Assembly (NCBI GenBank): GCA_024742355.1
Contig: JANSYM010000006.1
Coordinates: 124,001 to 188,000 of the forward strand
Origin: Hyphomonadaceae bacterium
GTDB lineage: Bacteria > Pseudomonadota > Alphaproteobacteria > Caulobacterales > Hyphomonadaceae
Length of the DNA stretch: 64,000 bases
Direction: 5' to 3'
Shown: positions 50,375 through 59,048 of the stretch, one piece after another
Position numbering within the stretch: position 1 is the first letter of the stretch
Layout of the letters: each line of letters opens with the position of its first letter
Made by a program: the position numbers and the translations under genes
The notes under the pieces: generated by a model
What the model was told of the DNA's origin: nothing
What the model saw: only the letters and a program-made list of their open reading frames with translations
Databases searched by the model: none

Positions 50375-50941
50375 ATGGCCAAAATCAACGGCAACGAAAT
50401 CAAGCCCAACATGGTGATCGAGTATAATGGCAGCGTCTGGCGCGCCATGAAGTGCAACCATGTCAAACCCGGCAAGGGCGGTGCCTTCAACCAGGTCGAA
50501 ATGCGCAACCTCTTCAACGGTTCAAAAGCCAATGAACGCTTCCGCGCCAACGAAACCGTCGAGCGCGTACGTCTGGAGCAGAAAGACTTCCAGTTTCTCT
50601 ATGATGCCGGCGAAGCCTATGCCTTCATGGACCAGGAATCGTTCGAGCAGATCGAGCTGCAAAAGGATTTTGTCGGCGAAGATGGCGACTTCCTTCAGGA
50701 TGGCATGACCGTCGAAATCGAATTCTATGGCGAGACTCCGATCGGCGTCGCCCTGCCCCAGCAAGTGACGCTGACGGTGGAAGAGACCGAACCGGTGGTT
50801 AAAGGCCAGACGGCGGCCAACAGTTTCAAACCGGCAACCTGCGACAATGGCGTGCGCGTCACCGTCCCGCCCTTTATCGGCGTCGGCGAGCGGATTGTTG
50901 TCCAGACCGAAGACCGCACCTATCTGCGCCGCGCCGACTAG
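50375..50941 (+). CDS. efp: Translation elongation factor P
   Basis: Ribosome-binding factor that relieves stalling at polyproline stretches. The 188-residue, three-domain protein starts [19 protein letters not shown]; the modification loop is [18 protein letters not shown], in which the Lys of PGKGG is the site modified with beta-lysine in some bacteria. The C-terminal domain ends [25 protein letters not shown] precedes ATG 50375; the longer frame to 50297 is rejected. No epmA/epmB gene is in the window. The suhB gene follows 13 bases later, a common pairing. Confidence 0.95.
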   Translation: MAKINGNEIKPNMVIEYNGSVWRAMKCNHVKPGKGGAFNQVEMRNLFNGSKANERFRANETVERVRLEQKDFQFLYDAGEAYAFMDQESFEQIELQKDFVGEDGDFLQDGMTVEIEFYGETPIGVALPQQVTLTVEETEPVVKGQTAANSFKPATCDNGVRVTVPPFIGVGERIVVQTEDRTYLRRAD

Positions 50942-50954
50942 GACCTGCTGAACC

Positions 50955-51773
50955 ATGTCAAAACCTTCTGCGCTTGGAAATGTCATCATCGAAGCGGCCC
51001 GCAAGGCTGGTCGTTCGCTCGCCCGCGATTTTGGCGAGGTCGAATATTTGCAGGTCGAGAAGAAGGGGCCGGCGGACTTTGTCTCGAATGCCGACCACCG
51101 CGCGGAAGAGACGATATACGAATATCTCTCCAAGGCGCGCCCCGGCTATGGCTTCGTCATGGAAGAGCGCGGGATTGTCGAAGGCACCGACAAGTCAAAC
51201 CGTTTCATCGTCGATCCGCTGGATGGCACCCTGAACTTCCTGCACGGGCAGCCGCACTATGCCGTGTCGATTGCGCTGGAACGCGAAGGCAAACTGTTTG
51301 CCGGTGTCGTCTACGACGTCGCCAAGAACGAGATTTTCTGGGGCGAGACGGGCCGCGGCGCCTGGATTGGCCAGCGCAAGCTGAAAGTCAGTGCACGCAG
51401 GCATCTGGATCAATCGGTCATCGCCACCGGCACACCCTGGGTCGGCAAGGCTGAGGAATATCACAACCGCTTCGCGTCCGAGATCCACATGATGACCCGA
51501 TCGACCGCTGGCATCCGCCGCTATGGCTCAGCTGCGCTGGACCTTGCCTGGGTCGCCGCAGGCCGGTTTGACGGGTTCTGGGAAAGCCATCTGAAATCCT
51601 GGGACGTTGCCGCCGGCATGGTGCTGGTGCGCGAAGCAGGCGGTGTGACCACGGAAATGAATGGCGGCGATCCACTCGAATCCGGGTCGATCATATCAGC
51701 CAATCCCGACCTGCACCCGCAACTCGAGAAATGCCTGCGCCAAGCGGGGGCCCGCACCCCGAATGTCGACTGA
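50955..51773 (+). CDS. suhB: Inositol monophosphatase family protein (SuhB-like)
   Basis: Metal-dependent phosphatase of the inositol monophosphatase family, 272 residues; E. coli SuhB also has a structural role in rRNA transcription. Metal and catalytic motifs are visible: VMEERGIVEGTD (Glu), IVDPLDGTLNFLHGQPHYAV, and the late KSWDVAAGMVLVREAGG. Neighbour efp lies 13 bases upstream, and the small membrane gene overlaps the end. The ribosome site is weak, so coupling with efp is likely. Confidence 0.92.
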   Translation: MSKPSALGNVIIEAARKAGRSLARDFGEVEYLQVEKKGPADFVSNADHRAEETIYEYLSKARPGYGFVMEERGIVEGTDKSNRFIVDPLDGTLNFLHGQPHYAVSIALEREGKLFAGVVYDVAKNEIFWGETGRGAWIGQRKLKVSARRHLDQSVIATGTPWVGKAEEYHNRFASEIHMMTRSTAGIRRYGSAALDLAWVAAGRFDGFWESHLKSWDVAAGMVLVREAGGVTTEMNGGDPLESGSIISANPDLHPQLEKCLRQAGARTPNVD

Positions 51774-51966
51774 GCCGTCTCCGAACCTCGATAAGAAACC
51801 AGGCCTGATCGGCCGCGCCCGCGCGGGCATTGAGTGGCTGAACGCCAACAAGAAGCGCTTTTTCTGGTGGTGGATTGCCTATCAGGCGATCAAGGGCACG
51901 ATCACGCTGTCTCTGATCTGGATTCCGCTCTTGCTGCTCTGGTTGCGCAGCCGCGGCGAAGCCTAG
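51763..51966 (+). CDS. Small single-span membrane protein
   Basis: A 67-residue protein beginning MSTEPSPNLDKKPGLIGRA, with a hydrophobic segment (IKGTITLSLIWIPLLLLWL) ending just before RSRGEA. I do not recognise it. The ATG (51763) overlaps the last codons of suhB, giving an 11-base overlap and coupling. Its last bases overlap the convergent gene at 51963-51966. Single-span positive-tail proteins of this kind are common unannotated envelope proteins. Confidence 0.65.
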   Translation: MSTEPSPNLDKKPGLIGRARAGIEWLNANKKRFFWWWIAYQAIKGTITLSLIWIPLLLLWLRSRGEA

Positions 51967-52688
51967 CCGCCAAAGGCCGAAGCATAAGCGGCTGAAGCCA
52001 GGGCCAGGCCAACCGCTGACCCCGCTGCAATGACGACGCGCTTCAAGAGCTTGTTCACTGAGAGACGCTTGAAGAAGAACACGAAGATCGAGATCAACGG
52101 CAGGATGAGCACCAGATAAAGCAGTGCGATGATGAAACTGGCGCCGGTCAGGTCATCTGCATCGCTGACAGTCTCGGTTTCAACGGGCACGGCTGGATCA
52201 GGTACCGGTGTGTCGCCGAACGTCTCGTCCCAGAAGGCCAGTTGCCGCGTCATCTCCTCACAGGAACTGCCATAGAAGGACGCCTCAGCGGTCTGTTGTT
52301 TGCAACTTGAATTGAACGCATTGATCTCCACGATCGGCGTCGTCACCTGAATGACAATGGCCAGGATGATCACGATGAACGCATAGGGGATCATGAAGAA
52401 GCGGAAGATATAGCGCGTGCCCATCGCTTCTTCCCTGGCCACCGAGGACCAGACGATCAGTGTGCCCGACAATGCGATTGCCATCGCCATCACATCCAGC
52501 CCGTTAATCGTCCAGCCAAATGTGAACTTGAAGAAATTGGCGATGATCGGGAACAGGCCTGCAAACAGGCTCGAGACAAATTTGAGCGGGCCGACCAGCG
52601 TGAACAGCATTCCGATCAGCTTGATCAATTGCATGATCAAGAATCCCACGCCAAGCGTGTCTGATATGGACCGCAGAAACTGCCACAT
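51963..52688 (-). CDS. Uncharacterised polytopic membrane protein
   Basis: A 241-residue protein with about five hydrophobic stretches (the first LGVGFLIMQLIKLIGMLFTLV; LDVMAMAIALSGTLIVW; FFMIPYAFIVIILAIVIQ; ASFIIALLYLVLILPLISIFVFFF; VVIAAGSAVGLALASAAY). A soluble, Cys-containing loop of about 60 residues (NAFNSSCKQQ...YGSSCEEM) lies between the third and fourth. I do not recognise the family. It is convergent with the small membrane gene and has the same direction as HNH downstream. Confidence 0.7.
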   Translation of the reverse strand: MWQFLRSISDTLGVGFLIMQLIKLIGMLFTLVGPLKFVSSLFAGLFPIIANFFKFTFGWTINGLDVMAMAIALSGTLIVWSSVAREEAMGTRYIFRFFMIPYAFIVIILAIVIQVTTPIVEINAFNSSCKQQTAEASFYGSSCEEMTRQLAFWDETFGDTPVPDPAVPVETETVSDADDLTGASFIIALLYLVLILPLISIFVFFFKRLSVNKLLKRVVIAAGSAVGLALASAAYASAFGG

Positions 52689-52764
52689 CTCCGATCGTCC
52701 CTCTTTCCCAGGACGAATTTGGCAAAGATGAACCGGATTAACAAGCGGTAAGAGGGGCTGGCGC

Positions 52765-53328
52765 CTAGCTGTTCAGCTCAACATCCCAGTAAAGATAGTC
52801 CATCCAGGTCTCGTGCAGATGGTGCGGCGGGAACTTGCGGCCCATTTCCTGGAGGAAGTAATTGCTCGGCCGATCCGGCTTGCGCTGCGGGTGCATGTTA
52901 CACTCATTCGGCATCCGCCCGCCCTTGCGCAGATTGCACGGCGAGCAGGCTGCAACGATGTTCTTCCAGGTCGTCCGCCCCCCTTTCGAGCGCGGAATCA
53001 CGTGATCAAAGGTCAGGTCATTCGGCGATCCGCAATACACGCACTGGAACCCGTCGCGCAAGAAGACGTTGAACCGGGTGAAGGCGGGCACACGGTCCTG
53101 GCGCACGAATTCGCGCAGCGCGATGACCGATGGCAGACGCATCTCGAAGCTCGGCGAGCGCACCACCTGGTCATATTCGGCAATGATATCGACGCGGTCG
53201 AGAAACACGGCTTTTACAACGTCTTGCCAGGGCCAGAGCGACAGCGGGTAATAGGAAAGCGGGCGATAGTCCGCGTTTAAGACCAGAGCTGGCCGACCGT
53301 TTGGAGGGGTGGAAAGGACCTCAGCCAT
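52765..53328 (-). CDS. HNH endonuclease family protein
   Basis: A 187-residue protein with a C-terminal HNH zinc-finger nuclease domain: FQCVYCGSPNDLTFDHVIPRSKGGRTTWKNIVAACSPCNLRKGGRMP, with two CxxC pairs and the DHVIP His. The N-terminal LNADYRPLSYYPLSLWPWQDVV motif occurs in the widespread stand-alone HNH family seen in many bacteria, with unknown DNA target. It lies 76 bases downstream of the membrane gene on the same strand, and no methyltransferase or restriction gene is near. Confidence 0.88.
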   Translation of the reverse strand: MAEVLSTPPNGRPALVLNADYRPLSYYPLSLWPWQDVVKAVFLDRVDIIAEYDQVVRSPSFEMRLPSVIALREFVRQDRVPAFTRFNVFLRDGFQCVYCGSPNDLTFDHVIPRSKGGRTTWKNIVAACSPCNLRKGGRMPNECNMHPQRKPDRPSNYFLQEMGRKFPPHHLHETWMDYLYWDVELNS

Positions 53329-53494
53329 GATGCGTCTCCGCGGTCATGAAGGTCCTGCTATGTCGTCCTTTGGTCTTGAAAGCGAGCTCTCCTTTTCGTC
53401 ATGCGCATCAGTACTGATTCGCTATGTCGAGAGTATGACAATCCCCGGAGCTGTCCAGAGATTACGCATGAACTCGTTTAACACATTGAATCAA

Positions 53495-54118
53495 CTATGC
53501 ATTTCTGGTCGAATTATACCAATCATACAGCAAATGGGCTGCCACTGCACGATAAGGCCGCCAGTTTTCGGCGCAGGTGGTGAAGGCCTTGGCCGTCAGC
53601 CTTTCGTCCAGACCGCTCAGCCGTTTGTGCGCCTCGATCAGGCCAACATCGCCTGCCGGGAACGCATCCAGATGCCCGATGGCATTCATCAGGAACGTAT
53701 CCGCGCTCCACGGCCCGATCCCTTTGACGGCCATAAGTTGCTTGCGCGCTGTATCAATGGGCAGTGCCGGGAGGGCTTCCAGATCCAGCGTCTCGGTTTC
53801 GATCGCTGTGGCAATCGAATTGAGATGCGCAAGCTTCGGCCGCGACAGGCCGCAGGCGCGCAGGGCCTCCTGATCATCCTGCAGCACCGCAGCCGCCGTC
53901 ATCCGATCATAGCGTGCCGCGATGCGCGCCCAGATGGCATCGGCCGCCTTGGTGGAAATCAGCTGATAAACGACAATCCGCGCCAGAGTCTGATAGCTCG
54001 CTTCCGTGCTGCGCCAATTCGGCAAGCCGACAGCGGCATAAGCCTTCCCAAGAGCAGCGTCCCGCACCGCCAGCGTCTCACAGGCCTCGGTCAGCTCGTG
54101 GGCGCCCGGCGCCGTCAT
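53495..54118 (-). CDS. AlkA-like HhH-GPD DNA glycosylase
   Basis: Base-excision repair glycosylase of the HhH-GPD superfamily, about 207 residues, most like 3-methyladenine glycosylase II. The helix-hairpin-helix MAVKGIGPWSADTFLM and the Gly/Pro-Asp loop GHLDAFPAGDVGL, with catalytic Asp, are visible; YQTLARIVVYQLISTKAADAIW is the usual substrate-pocket part. It overlaps plsC by ATGA (54115-54118), as the last gene of the ftsE-ftsX-plsC unit, an odd partner for division genes. Confidence 0.9.
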   Translation of the reverse strand: MTAPGAHELTEACETLAVRDAALGKAYAAVGLPNWRSTEASYQTLARIVVYQLISTKAADAIWARIAARYDRMTAAAVLQDDQEALRACGLSRPKLAHLNSIATAIETETLDLEALPALPIDTARKQLMAVKGIGPWSADTFLMNAIGHLDAFPAGDVGLIEAHKRLSGLDERLTAKAFTTCAENWRPYRAVAAHLLYDWYNSTRNA

Positions 54119-54867
54119 TCCAGATCTGCGCGGGTGCGGCCCTGAACGGCAAGGCCTTCATCAATCAATCGATCACAGGCCGCTTCAAGCGCTGTCTCCA
54201 CAGCGCCGACCATCGCCTTGGGATTGAGATCATGCGCTAAAGCCGGCAGCACTTCATAGACCACCCGGCCCGGGCGACGGGTTACGCCTTTGGCCGGCCA
54301 GCACAGGCCAGCATTGGTCGCCAGCGGTACCAGTGGCAGTTTCAATGTCTTGTAGAAGGCGCGAATACCGGCGGGCTTGTAGCTCGGCGCGGATCCCGGC
54401 GGCGACCGGGTGCCCTCCGGATAGATCAGCATCTGCCGCCCTTCGCCATTCACCCGCGCGTCCGCCGCGGCGAGCATCCGTTTCATCGTCTTGGCGCCAC
54501 CATCGCGGTCAATCGCCATCAATCGGAGCTTCAGCGAATACCAGCCAATCACCGGGTACCAGAGCAACTCGCGCTTCATGACCAGGACCGGGTCACTGAA
54601 AATCAGAAAGGGAATGAACACATCGAGCATGGCCTGGTGTTTCCCGGCAATCAGCACCGGTCCACCCGAAACATGCTCCCGACCGCGAATTTCGACATGT
54701 ACGCCGCAAATCCAGCGCAGTCCGAACACGACCAGGCGCGCGAACAGGCGCACAAACCAGAGCGCCGCGGCCCGTGGCAAGAACAGAGTCGGTAAAGCCA
54801 GGATGCCCAGGATCGCCATCCAGGCATACATCCAGATCACAAAAATGACCGATCGGATCGTGTTCAC
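54115..54867 (-). CDS. plsC: 1-acyl-sn-glycerol-3-phosphate acyltransferase
   Basis: Membrane-bound acyltransferase that adds the second fatty acid to lysophosphatidate in phospholipid synthesis. The 250 residues include an N-terminal membrane segment (VIFVIWMYAWMAILGILALP), the catalytic HX4D in GKHQAMLDVFIPF, and LIYPEGTRSPPGS, the substrate motif, in the usual order. It overlaps both neighbours by 4 bases (ATGA), so ftsE, ftsX, plsC and the glycosylase gene are one operon. Confidence 0.94.
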   Translation of the reverse strand: MNTIRSVIFVIWMYAWMAILGILALPTLFLPRAAALWFVRLFARLVVFGLRWICGVHVEIRGREHVSGGPVLIAGKHQAMLDVFIPFLIFSDPVLVMKRELLWYPVIGWYSLKLRLMAIDRDGGAKTMKRMLAAADARVNGEGRQMLIYPEGTRSPPGSAPSYKPAGIRAFYKTLKLPLVPLATNAGLCWPAKGVTRRPGRVVYEVLPALAHDLNPKAMVGAVETALEAACDRLIDEGLAVQGRTRADLE

Positions 54868-55739
54868 AATGTATCCTTCAGGGAAGCCAGAACCGTCAAA
54901 CGCGCTGCAAAGCGCGCCGCGAGCCCTGCCATAAGCGGCGTTACCAGCAGGATAACAATATCCCAGAAATCGAGGCTGAGGCGAGGCAAGAGCTGCGCCT
55001 CGACACCGGCGGACCCACTACCCGTGAACACGATCAGCGCGGTCACCATCAGCGCTGCGACCGACCCGCCGAGCCCGGCCTGCAAGGCGAGAATCCAGAA
55101 TCGCCGTTCGAACAGACCGGCAATGTAGCGATCCTCAGCCCCCGACAGGTGCAACACATCGACAATATCGCGCCGCGCCAGCAAGGCGGCATGGGTCGCA
55201 AAGGCGATGACCGCCACCGCGGTCGCCGATAACAGAGCGACAATGGATAGCGCGACCAGGCGCAGCACGCCGAGCGCGCCGCGAACATTTTCGGCATAGC
55301 CAGCATTACCCGCAACATCGCCATCTATGCTGAGATCATCGAGCACGCCTTCAATCGATGGGGACGGATCACCGACACTCGTATCGGCCTGCACCACCAT
55401 CAGCATTGGCACTGGCAGTCCATCCGGCATCCCGCCAGGCCCAAGGCTCGGTTCCAGCAGGGCTTCGACTTCTTCGCGGCTGAGCACCCGGGCTTCGAAC
55501 ACGCTGGCCAGCGCGGTGACACGCTCAGCCGCCTGCTCTGCTGTGCGGCGATCGGTATCGCGCATGACAACGGTGATATCGCCTTCAATCTGCGCGCCCC
55601 AGGCTTCTGCCGCCTTATAGGTGCCGCGCGTCGTCAGTGCTGCCAGTGCGGCGAGGAAACACAGCGCTCCCACGACGAAGAACAAGGCCGCCTCGCGCGC
55701 GTCACTGACTGGCAGGAGCGGGGTTTCGCGTTTGCTCAT
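54864..55739 (-). CDS. ftsX: Cell-division ABC permease FtsX
   Basis: Membrane partner of FtsE, controlling septal peptidoglycan hydrolysis. 291 residues with four membrane helices (FFVVGALCFLAALAALT; ALSIVALLSATAVAVIAFAT; LQAGLGGSVAALMVTALIV; IVILLVTPLMAGLAARFAA), the first followed by a periplasmic loop of about 120 residues. EDRYIAGLFERRFWILA, the cytosolic coupling segment, is typical. In this window EnvC, the partner that FtsX recruits in gammaproteobacteria, is encoded at 61.8-63.0 kb. Coupled to ftsE and plsC by 4-base overlaps. Confidence 0.93.
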   Translation of the reverse strand: MSKRETPLLPVSDAREAALFFVVGALCFLAALAALTTRGTYKAAEAWGAQIEGDITVVMRDTDRRTAEQAAERVTALASVFEARVLSREEVEALLEPSLGPGGMPDGLPVPMLMVVQADTSVGDPSPSIEGVLDDLSIDGDVAGNAGYAENVRGALGVLRLVALSIVALLSATAVAVIAFATHAALLARRDIVDVLHLSGAEDRYIAGLFERRFWILALQAGLGGSVAALMVTALIVFTGSGSAGVEAQLLPRLSLDFWDIVILLVTPLMAGLAARFAARLTVLASLKDTL

Positions 55740-56452
55740 GTCGCCGCCCCCAATGCTGTATCCCGCGCCAGCAGGCCGTCACTCAGCCGCAGCACGGGCG
55801 CATCAAACTCGCGGATCAGGTCCAGATCATGCGTCGCGATCAGAATGGTCGTCCCGACGCGTTTATTGAGTTCGGCAAACAGGCGCAGGATTTTCTGCCC
55901 CATTTCCGGGTCGACATTGCCGGTCGGCTCATCGGCGATCAGCAATTCGGGCTTGTTGATCAGGGCCCGCGCAATCGACACCCGCTGCTGTTCACCGCCA
56001 GAGAGAGACGGGGTCGGCGTGTCGATGCGCTCGCCAAGCCCAACCCAGCGCAGGAGATCGATGACTTCATTCTCGTAGGAGTCCGGCTTCTGACCCGCCA
56101 CGCGCAGCGGCAGCGCGACATTCTCGAACGCGGTCAAATGGTCGAGCAGGCGAAATTCCTGAAACACCACGCCGATCCGACGGCGCAAGGCGGCCAGCTG
56201 TTTTCGCTTGAGATCATAAGTCTGGCGCCCGAACAGGCGGATACCGCCGCGCGTCGGCGCGTGGGCCAGGTACATCAGTTTCAGCAACGAGGATTTGCCC
56301 GCACCGGACGGCCCGGTCAGGAAGGTAAAGCTGCCTTGCTTCAGAACCAGATCGATTTCGCTCAGCACTTCGCCCGTCCGTTCATAGGTCAGGCTCACCC
56401 CATCGAGGCGCACGGCGGGTTCATCGCTCAGGTCGGGCCGAATACGCGACAT
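55736..56452 (-). CDS. ftsE: Cell-division ATP-binding protein FtsE
   Basis: ABC ATPase of the FtsEX complex, 238 residues. Walker A GPSGAGKSSLLKL, the signature LSGGEQQRVSIARALI, Walker B ELLIADEPTGNVDPEMG, the H-loop IATHDLD. The FtsE-type VFQEFRLLDHLTAFENVALPL is also clear. It starts the minus-strand operon, 68 bases from the divergent zinc-ribbon gene. The C-terminal part ends in VLRLSDGLLARDTA. Confidence 0.95.
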   Translation of the reverse strand: MSRIRPDLSDEPAVRLDGVSLTYERTGEVLSEIDLVLKQGSFTFLTGPSGAGKSSLLKLMYLAHAPTRGGIRLFGRQTYDLKRKQLAALRRRIGVVFQEFRLLDHLTAFENVALPLRVAGQKPDSYENEVIDLLRWVGLGERIDTPTPSLSGGEQQRVSIARALINKPELLIADEPTGNVDPEMGQKILRLFAELNKRVGTTILIATHDLDLIREFDAPVLRLSDGLLARDTALGAAT

Positions 56453-56520
56453 GTAAATCCTTCATCAATAGGAAGCCGGGCATATCGACTATTCCTAAAA
56501 ATTGAGCGAATGTCCAAGCC

Positions 56521-57186
56521 ATGATCCTCACGTGCCCCGAATGCGAGACTCAATATTTCGCCGACGACTCCACAATCGGAGAAAGCGGGCGCACGGTGAA
56601 GTGCGCAACCTGCGGTCATTCCTGGTTTGTCGGCCCGGAAGGGGCAAAGCAGGGAGAGGCGTCGCTTGGCGCGCATGAAACCTATCGTTTGAAGGTCCGC
56701 GAACGCCGCCGCCGCAAAAGCCGCAATGCCGCCTTCAGCGCCTGGACCGCGACAGCCGCCGCGGCGCTGGTCATCCTGGCAGGACTCGTCCTGCTCCGGG
56801 GTGAAGTGGTCAAACGCTGGCCGGAATCTGCCAGCACCTATGCCTCGATCGGCATGCCGGTGAACCGCTTTGGCCTGGAATTTCTGGAAACCGAAGCCGA
56901 GCGGTTCTTCGATGGCACCACGCCGATCCTGGAAGTGCGCGGCGCGGTTCGAAACACGACCAGCCGGACGGTCGCCGCCCCGAATGTGCGGGTCATCCTG
57001 CTCGACGATCAGGGCGCCCACGTTGCCGAGGCGTTCGCACCGATTTCGCCCTCCTCCATTCCCGAGGATGCGACGGCGATTTTCACGGCGCGCATTGAAA
57101 ACCCACCATTTGAATCCTTTGAGCTTGAACTTGGGTTCGTTCCAGCCGATACCGCTCTCGCAGCGACCGGATCTGAGCCCCAATGA
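56521..57186 (+). CDS. MJ0042-type zinc-ribbon membrane protein
   Basis: A 221-residue protein with an N-terminal zinc ribbon: ILTCPECETQYFADDSTIG and TVKCATCGHSWFVG give two CxxC pairs about 25 residues apart. A basic linker (RERRRRKSRNA) and one membrane helix (WTATAAAALVILAGLVLLRG) follow; the C-terminal half is a predicted extracytoplasmic beta domain (TPILEVRGAVRNTTSRTVAAP) of the kind called DUF3426. Function unknown. It overlaps hpt by 4 bases. Confidence 0.9.
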   Translation: MILTCPECETQYFADDSTIGESGRTVKCATCGHSWFVGPEGAKQGEASLGAHETYRLKVRERRRRKSRNAAFSAWTATAAAALVILAGLVLLRGEVVKRWPESASTYASIGMPVNRFGLEFLETEAERFFDGTTPILEVRGAVRNTTSRTVAAPNVRVILLDDQGAHVAEAFAPISPSSIPEDATAIFTARIENPPFESFELELGFVPADTALAATGSEPQ

Positions 57187-57710
57187 GCCTACCCAAAATT
57201 GAAACTGTCCTGTCCGAACCAGACCTGATGGCGCGGATTGACGACCTGGCTGCGCGCCTGGCGCCGCGCCTGACCGGCGACTGGTCGGCCATCAATATCC
57301 TGATCGGCGCGACCCCGTTCACCAGCGACCTGATGAAAGCGCTCGCTCGTCTCGACATTCACCCCGTTCTCGATGCGTTGTGGCTGGAAAGCTATCGCGA
57401 TGCGCGTGAAAGTTCAGGCCGGGTCGTTGTGCGCGCCGACATTGCCCGCCAGGTCCGTGATCGCGGCGTGCTGATCATAGACGACGTGTTCGATACCGGC
57501 CGGACCCTGGCATTTGCCCGCAAACATTTGCTGGCCAAGGGCGCCCGTGAAGTCATCACCTGTGCGCTCGCCCGCAAGCCCTGGGCTCCCGAAGGCGATG
57601 AAGATGTCGACTTTCATGCCTTCGATGCGCCGCCGCGCTACCTGGTTGGCTATGGCATGGACGATGCGGGCCTGTATCGCGGCCTGCCCTATATTGGCGC
57701 GCTCGACTAG
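57183..57710 (+). CDS. hpt: Hypoxanthine phosphoribosyltransferase
   Basis: Purine-salvage enzyme that makes IMP or GMP from the free base and PRPP. 175 residues, with VLIIDDVFDTGRTLAFARKH (PRPP-binding loop), LDALWLESYRDARESSGRV, and the late FDAPPRYLVGYGMDDAG for base binding. Whether it prefers hypoxanthine, guanine or both cannot be read. Coupled to the zinc-ribbon gene by ATGA and converging, with a 4-base overlap, on the alpha/beta hydrolase gene. Confidence 0.92.
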   Translation: MSLPKIETVLSEPDLMARIDDLAARLAPRLTGDWSAINILIGATPFTSDLMKALARLDIHPVLDALWLESYRDARESSGRVVVRADIARQVRDRGVLIIDDVFDTGRTLAFARKHLLAKGAREVITCALARKPWAPEGDEDVDFHAFDAPPRYLVGYGMDDAGLYRGLPYIGALD

Positions 57711-58480
57711 GACAGCTTCTCGTCCAGCCATCCGAGAATATCGGCGCTCACCTGTTCGGTGCCTGGCTCATCGACAATCCAGTGAGCGTGATTGCTGTAT
57801 TCGAAATAGTCGCCGGGCGTGCTGGCCTTGGCATATTTCGCCGCCGTCTTGCGCACCGCCTTGATCACCGTTGCCCGGTCTTTCTTGGCGCCAATGGTCA
57901 AAGTGGGAATGGCGATTTTGCTCTCGTCAATCTCTGGCGCGTTCAGCAAATCCTCGTACACGCGCCCGCTATCAAACAGCGCCCATTCGTAAATCTCGTC
58001 ATGCCGGGCCTTGTCGACCGCGTTCAGGACGCCGTAGCGAAATCCCTTGGGGCCGACCTTGAAGACGCCGCCAGGGATGTTCTTGCGCCCGGCTTTGACG
58101 ATGCTCCAGAAGGTACGCAGCGCGCGTATATCCGTGACCGTACAGCCTTTTGGCTGCGCCGGGGTCAGGAAGATGGCGCCGCGCACGACGCCGCGCTCGG
58201 CCAGTTTCTGCGCGATCATACCGCCCATGGAATGGCCAATGATGACAGGCTTCTCGCCGTCGCGCTCTGCAAGCTCGTTTGCGGTCTGTGTGGCGGCGTC
58301 AAAATAGTCCAACAGGGTCAGACCCGCGAGCGCCTCCGGCGGGTTTTCGCGCGTTCTGAGATCGGGATACAGCGTCGGTGTCTCGCAGGTCCAGCCGGCC
58401 ATCGCAAAATCGCGCTTCATGCGATCCCAGACCTCGCCGCCGCAGCCAACGCCATGAATCATAAGCAGCGTCTTGCTCAT
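57707..58480 (-). CDS. Alpha/beta hydrolase
   Basis: Cytosolic alpha/beta-fold hydrolase of about 257 residues. It has LLMIHGVGCGGEVWD at the start, the nucleophile elbow VIIGHSMGGMIAQKLAERG, and the C-terminal His in SNHAHWIVDEPG. Substrate unknown. The start at 58480 is chosen for the GGGAGGG 8 bases upstream; a longer form to 58603 would add 41 unlikely residues. It lies between convergent hpt and the RppH gene upstream. Confidence 0.88.
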   Translation of the reverse strand: MSKTLLMIHGVGCGGEVWDRMKRDFAMAGWTCETPTLYPDLRTRENPPEALAGLTLLDYFDAATQTANELAERDGEKPVIIGHSMGGMIAQKLAERGVVRGAIFLTPAQPKGCTVTDIRALRTFWSIVKAGRKNIPGGVFKVGPKGFRYGVLNAVDKARHDEIYEWALFDSGRVYEDLLNAPEIDESKIAIPTLTIGAKKDRATVIKAVRKTAAKYAKASTPGDYFEYSNHAHWIVDEPGTEQVSADILGWLDEKLS

Positions 58481-58547
58481 ATGAGCGGCCCTCCCATTTG
58501 TGCCATGGGTCACAATAGGCAAAGATCCGCGAGAATGGAAAGGACTT

Positions 58548-59048
58548 TTAAGAGGCGTCGACCGGCTCGCTCCAGCGCCGGAACCGCGTCGCGACATCCT
58601 CATAGACGGGACGTTTGAACGGCACGATCAGGCCTGGAATCTCATCCAGTTTGGCCCAGCGCCAGGCGTCAAATTCAGGCTTGTGCTTGTCGAGGCGAAC
58701 ATCGCTGTCGGAGCCTTTGAAGCGCAGGGCGTACCATTTTTGCCGTTGTCCGAGGTAAGGCCCGCCCATACGCCGCAACAGATCCGGCGGAAAATCATAA
58801 TACAGCCAGTCTTCGGTTTCTTCGAGAATGTCGACCAGTTTGGCGGCAACGCCGATCTCCTCATCCATTTCGCGCAAGGCCGCTTCGACCGGTTCTTCGC
58901 CTTCATCGACGCCGCCTTGCGGCATCTGCCACTGGAAGGCACCGCGGCCATTCACCCGGCGACCAACAAAGACGTGCCCCGCCTTGGAAAACAAAGCGAG
59001 GCCTACATTGGCGCGGTAATGCGCGGGATCGCGTTTCTTCGAACTCAC
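58548..59048 (-). CDS. rppH: RNA pyrophosphohydrolase (Nudix)
   Basis: Nudix hydrolase that removes pyrophosphate from 5'-triphosphorylated mRNAs to begin decay. The Nudix box is GGVDEGEEPVEAALREMDEEIGV, preceded by FQWQMPQ, and RPVYEDVATRFRRW lies near the end. The start is probably GTG 59048, overlapping the upstream stop as GTGA; this gives 166 residues, the usual length. A longer frame to 59159 is rejected. Fourth gene of the envC-ctpA-deacetylase run. Confidence 0.92.
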   Translation of the reverse strand: MSSKKRDPAHYRANVGLALFSKAGHVFVGRRVNGRGAFQWQMPQGGVDEGEEPVEAALREMDEEIGVAAKLVDILEETEDWLYYDFPPDLLRRMGGPYLGQRQKWYALRFKGSDSDVRLDKHKPEFDAWRWAKLDEIPGLIVPFKRPVYEDVATRFRRWSEPVDAS